The notes below the pieces were generated by a model, which was not told the DNA's origin, made no database searches, and saw only the letters and a program-made list of their open reading frames with translations. Shown here piece by piece: positions 62,801 through 64,000 of a stretch of DNA of 64,000 bases. The stretch lies in contig DSBV01000053.1 of assembly GCA_011045955.1 (NCBI GenBank), forward strand, positions 1 to 64,000, read 5' to 3'. The first letter of the stretch is position 1; every line of letters begins with the position of its first letter. Origin of the DNA: Bacteroidales bacterium (lineage in GTDB: Bacteria > Bacteroidota > Bacteroidia > Bacteroidales > Tenuifilaceae). Made by a program: the position numbers and the translations under genes.

Positions 62801-64000
62801 ATGAATGCTAATGAGTTGAACGATCCTAAGGATCAAAACCTCGAGAATTCCGAGGGTACGATTGTATCTTCCAGTGCCAGCAACCAGGATGTAGCTGATA
62901 ACGCGGACGAGTTGGTTGATGTTGAAGCTGACAAACCAGTATCAATTGCCGATGAGGCTTACGATGAGGAGCCCAATGAGGAGTTGAAACCCATCGAAAT
63001 GGACGATGAGCACATCGATTTTGATGATGAGGATGATGATGGAGAGGAGAATGCTGAGATTGACAAGGATGACGATGAGCCACATGTGGACTACTCTGGC
63101 CTTTCAAAGGATGAACTGGTTCAAACCCTGAAGGATTTAATCAACAACCGGCCAGTGCAAAAAATCCGTCAGAAAGTTGAGGGTTTAAAAAGTATATTCT
63201 ACCGTAAGCATAAGGCTGAGGTTGAAAAACTAAAGAAAGAATTTGTTGAAGCCGGTGGCGATCTTGAGCAATTCTCATTGCCAGAGGATAATGCTGAAAT
63301 GCAGTTCAAAGAACTGCTTAAACAGTATCGTTCCAAACGCGCTCAATATAACAATCAGCTCGAGGAGCAAAAACGGCATAACCTTGAGCAAAAACTACAA
63401 ATTATTGAGAAAATAAAGGAGTTGGTAAACAGCACCGATTCCGTAGGTAAAATCTACTCGGAATTTCGTGAATTGCAAAAACAATTCCTTGAAATTGGTC
63501 CGGTTCCACAGGCCAGCCTTAACGACTTGTGGAATAACTACCATCATCATGTTCAGGCTTTCTACGATTTTGTTAAGATTAGTAAAGAACTTCGTGACCT
63601 CGATTTCAAGAAAAACCTTGAAGCCAAAATTAAACTTTGTGAGCAGGCCGAAGAGCTTTTACTTGAACCTTCAGTGATTGTTGCTTTCAAGAAATTACAA
63701 AAACTCCATGAGCAGTGGCGCGAGGTAGGTCCTGTTCCGCGTGAAAACCAAAACGAGATTTGGGAACGCTTTAAGGAGGCAACTACCAAAATCAACAAAA
63801 AACATCAGGAACACTTTGAAAATATAAAGGAGCAGCAGAAAAAGAACCTTGAGGCCAAAACCGAGCTTTGCGAAAAGGCTGAAGAACTTGCTGCACAGAA
63901 TCCAAAATCGATTAAGGAGTGGAATAAACTCTCCAAGGAACTTATTGAGCTCCAGAAAATTTGGAAAACTATAGGCTTTGCTACCAAAAAGGACAATAAT
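62801..64000 (+). CDS. DUF349 domain protein, N-terminal part (runs off the window)
   Basis: From ATG 62801 the frame is open to the window end, giving 400 residues without a stop. Residues 1-100 are strikingly acidic (for example DDEDDDGEENAEIDKDDDE) and probably disordered. From ~150 on, helical DUF349 repeats follow, each about 70 residues, with the recurrent signature W/F-K-x-x-G-P-V-P (QFLEIGPVPQAS, QWREVGPVPREN, IWKTIGFATKK). The fold is long coiled-coil helices. Function is unknown; such proteins are conserved in Bacteroidota. No clear promoter box was found. Confidence 0.9.
   Translation, partial: MNANELNDPKDQNLENSEGTIVSSSASNQDVADNADELVDVEADKPVSIADEAYDEEPNEELKPIEMDDEHIDFDDEDDDGEENAEIDKDDDEPHVDYSGLSKDELVQTLKDLINNRPVQKIRQKVEGLKSIFYRKHKAEVEKLKKEFVEAGGDLEQFSLPEDNAEMQFKELLKQYRSKRAQYNNQLEEQKRHNLEQKLQIIEKIKELVNSTDSVGKIYSEFRELQKQFLEIGPVPQASLNDLWNNYHHHVQAFYDFVKISKELRDLDFKKNLEAKIKLCEQAEELLLEPSVIVAFKKLQKLHEQWREVGPVPRENQNEIWERFKEATTKINKKHQEHFENIKEQQKKNLEAKTELCEKAEELAAQNPKSIKEWNKLSKELIELQKIWKTIGFATKKDNN

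Noticed and set aside
1-64000. tRNA, rRNA and CRISPR arrays
   Set aside because: No cloverleaf, rRNA signature or regular spaced repeat was recognised by eye; a tRNA scan would be decisive.

Overview
The window reads as a chromosome segment of a Bacteroidota bacterium, most likely an anaerobic or facultative member of the Bacteroidales/Marinilabiliales. Support: repeated TAnnTTTG -7 promoter boxes (some with a TTG/TTTG element about 18-20 bases upstream), almost no Shine-Dalgarno sequences, moderate GC, and protein families typical of the phylum (DUF349, DUF4369-thioredoxin, TPR-histidine kinase, TPR-PP2C, Bacteroides-type tryptophanase, NrfHA with split Ccs1/CcsA). No rRNA, tRNA, CRISPR array, prophage or integrase was seen. 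The only mobile-element gene is the start of an IS4-type transposase at the left edge.

Layout. 1-300: transposase fragment. 318-3083: lysA-lysC (minus) behind a leader peptide and an intrinsic terminator. 3125-6165: pheT and a macro-domain gene. 6171-9808: NtrC-type regulator and TPR histidine kinase. 9882-11728: UbiA-type prenyltransferase followed by two damaged genes. 11810-14993: tryptophanase with a possible leader ORF, then a MATE exporter. 15062-19902: small conserved genes, an LtaS-like phosphotransferase, a Rieske-like lipoprotein, greA (terminator hairpin in its leader) and a HIT protein. 20037-26339: complete Mrp Na+/H+ antiporter operon whose MrpG carries a TPR domain. 26391-26533: a structured repeat that recurs at 62228-62373. 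26570-35630: second LtaS-like enzyme, asparaginase, DSD1-type PLP enzyme, PP2C phosphatase and hybrid histidine kinase. 35823-39355: BtuFCD/FecBCD-type metal-chelate ABC transporter with a damaged DsrE gene inside. 39895-42736: omega-amidase, class IV aminotransferase, unknown membrane-anchored protein.

43518-54407 is a coherent nitrite-ammonification and nitrosative-stress island: 4Fe-4S protein, Hcp, cupin, DUF438/hemerythrin/PAS protein, DUF1858/DUF2249 protein, PepSY membrane protein, NrfH, NrfA, Ccs1, CcsA, cupin. Three TTGAT-N4-ATCAA palindromes and one TGTAACATATGTTACA palindrome lie near it. Two of the four are placed where a CRP/FNR-family activator would bind. 55155-64000 holds a TlpA-like protein, a YyaL-type protein, a beta-solenoid/K+ channel fusion, trmD, a broken hsp20 and the start of a DUF349 protein.

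Two themes stand out. First, leader regulation: lysC and greA both have intrinsic terminators between promoter and start codon, and the lysC leader encodes a 44-residue Met/Thr/Lys-rich peptide with an alternative pairing for the terminator. Second, at least six small genes carry single lesions (nonsense, frameshift, lost start or lost ligand) although all the long genes are intact. Either this lineage is losing small genes or the consensus has local errors. Several intergenic spaces are filled with degenerate word-like repeats.
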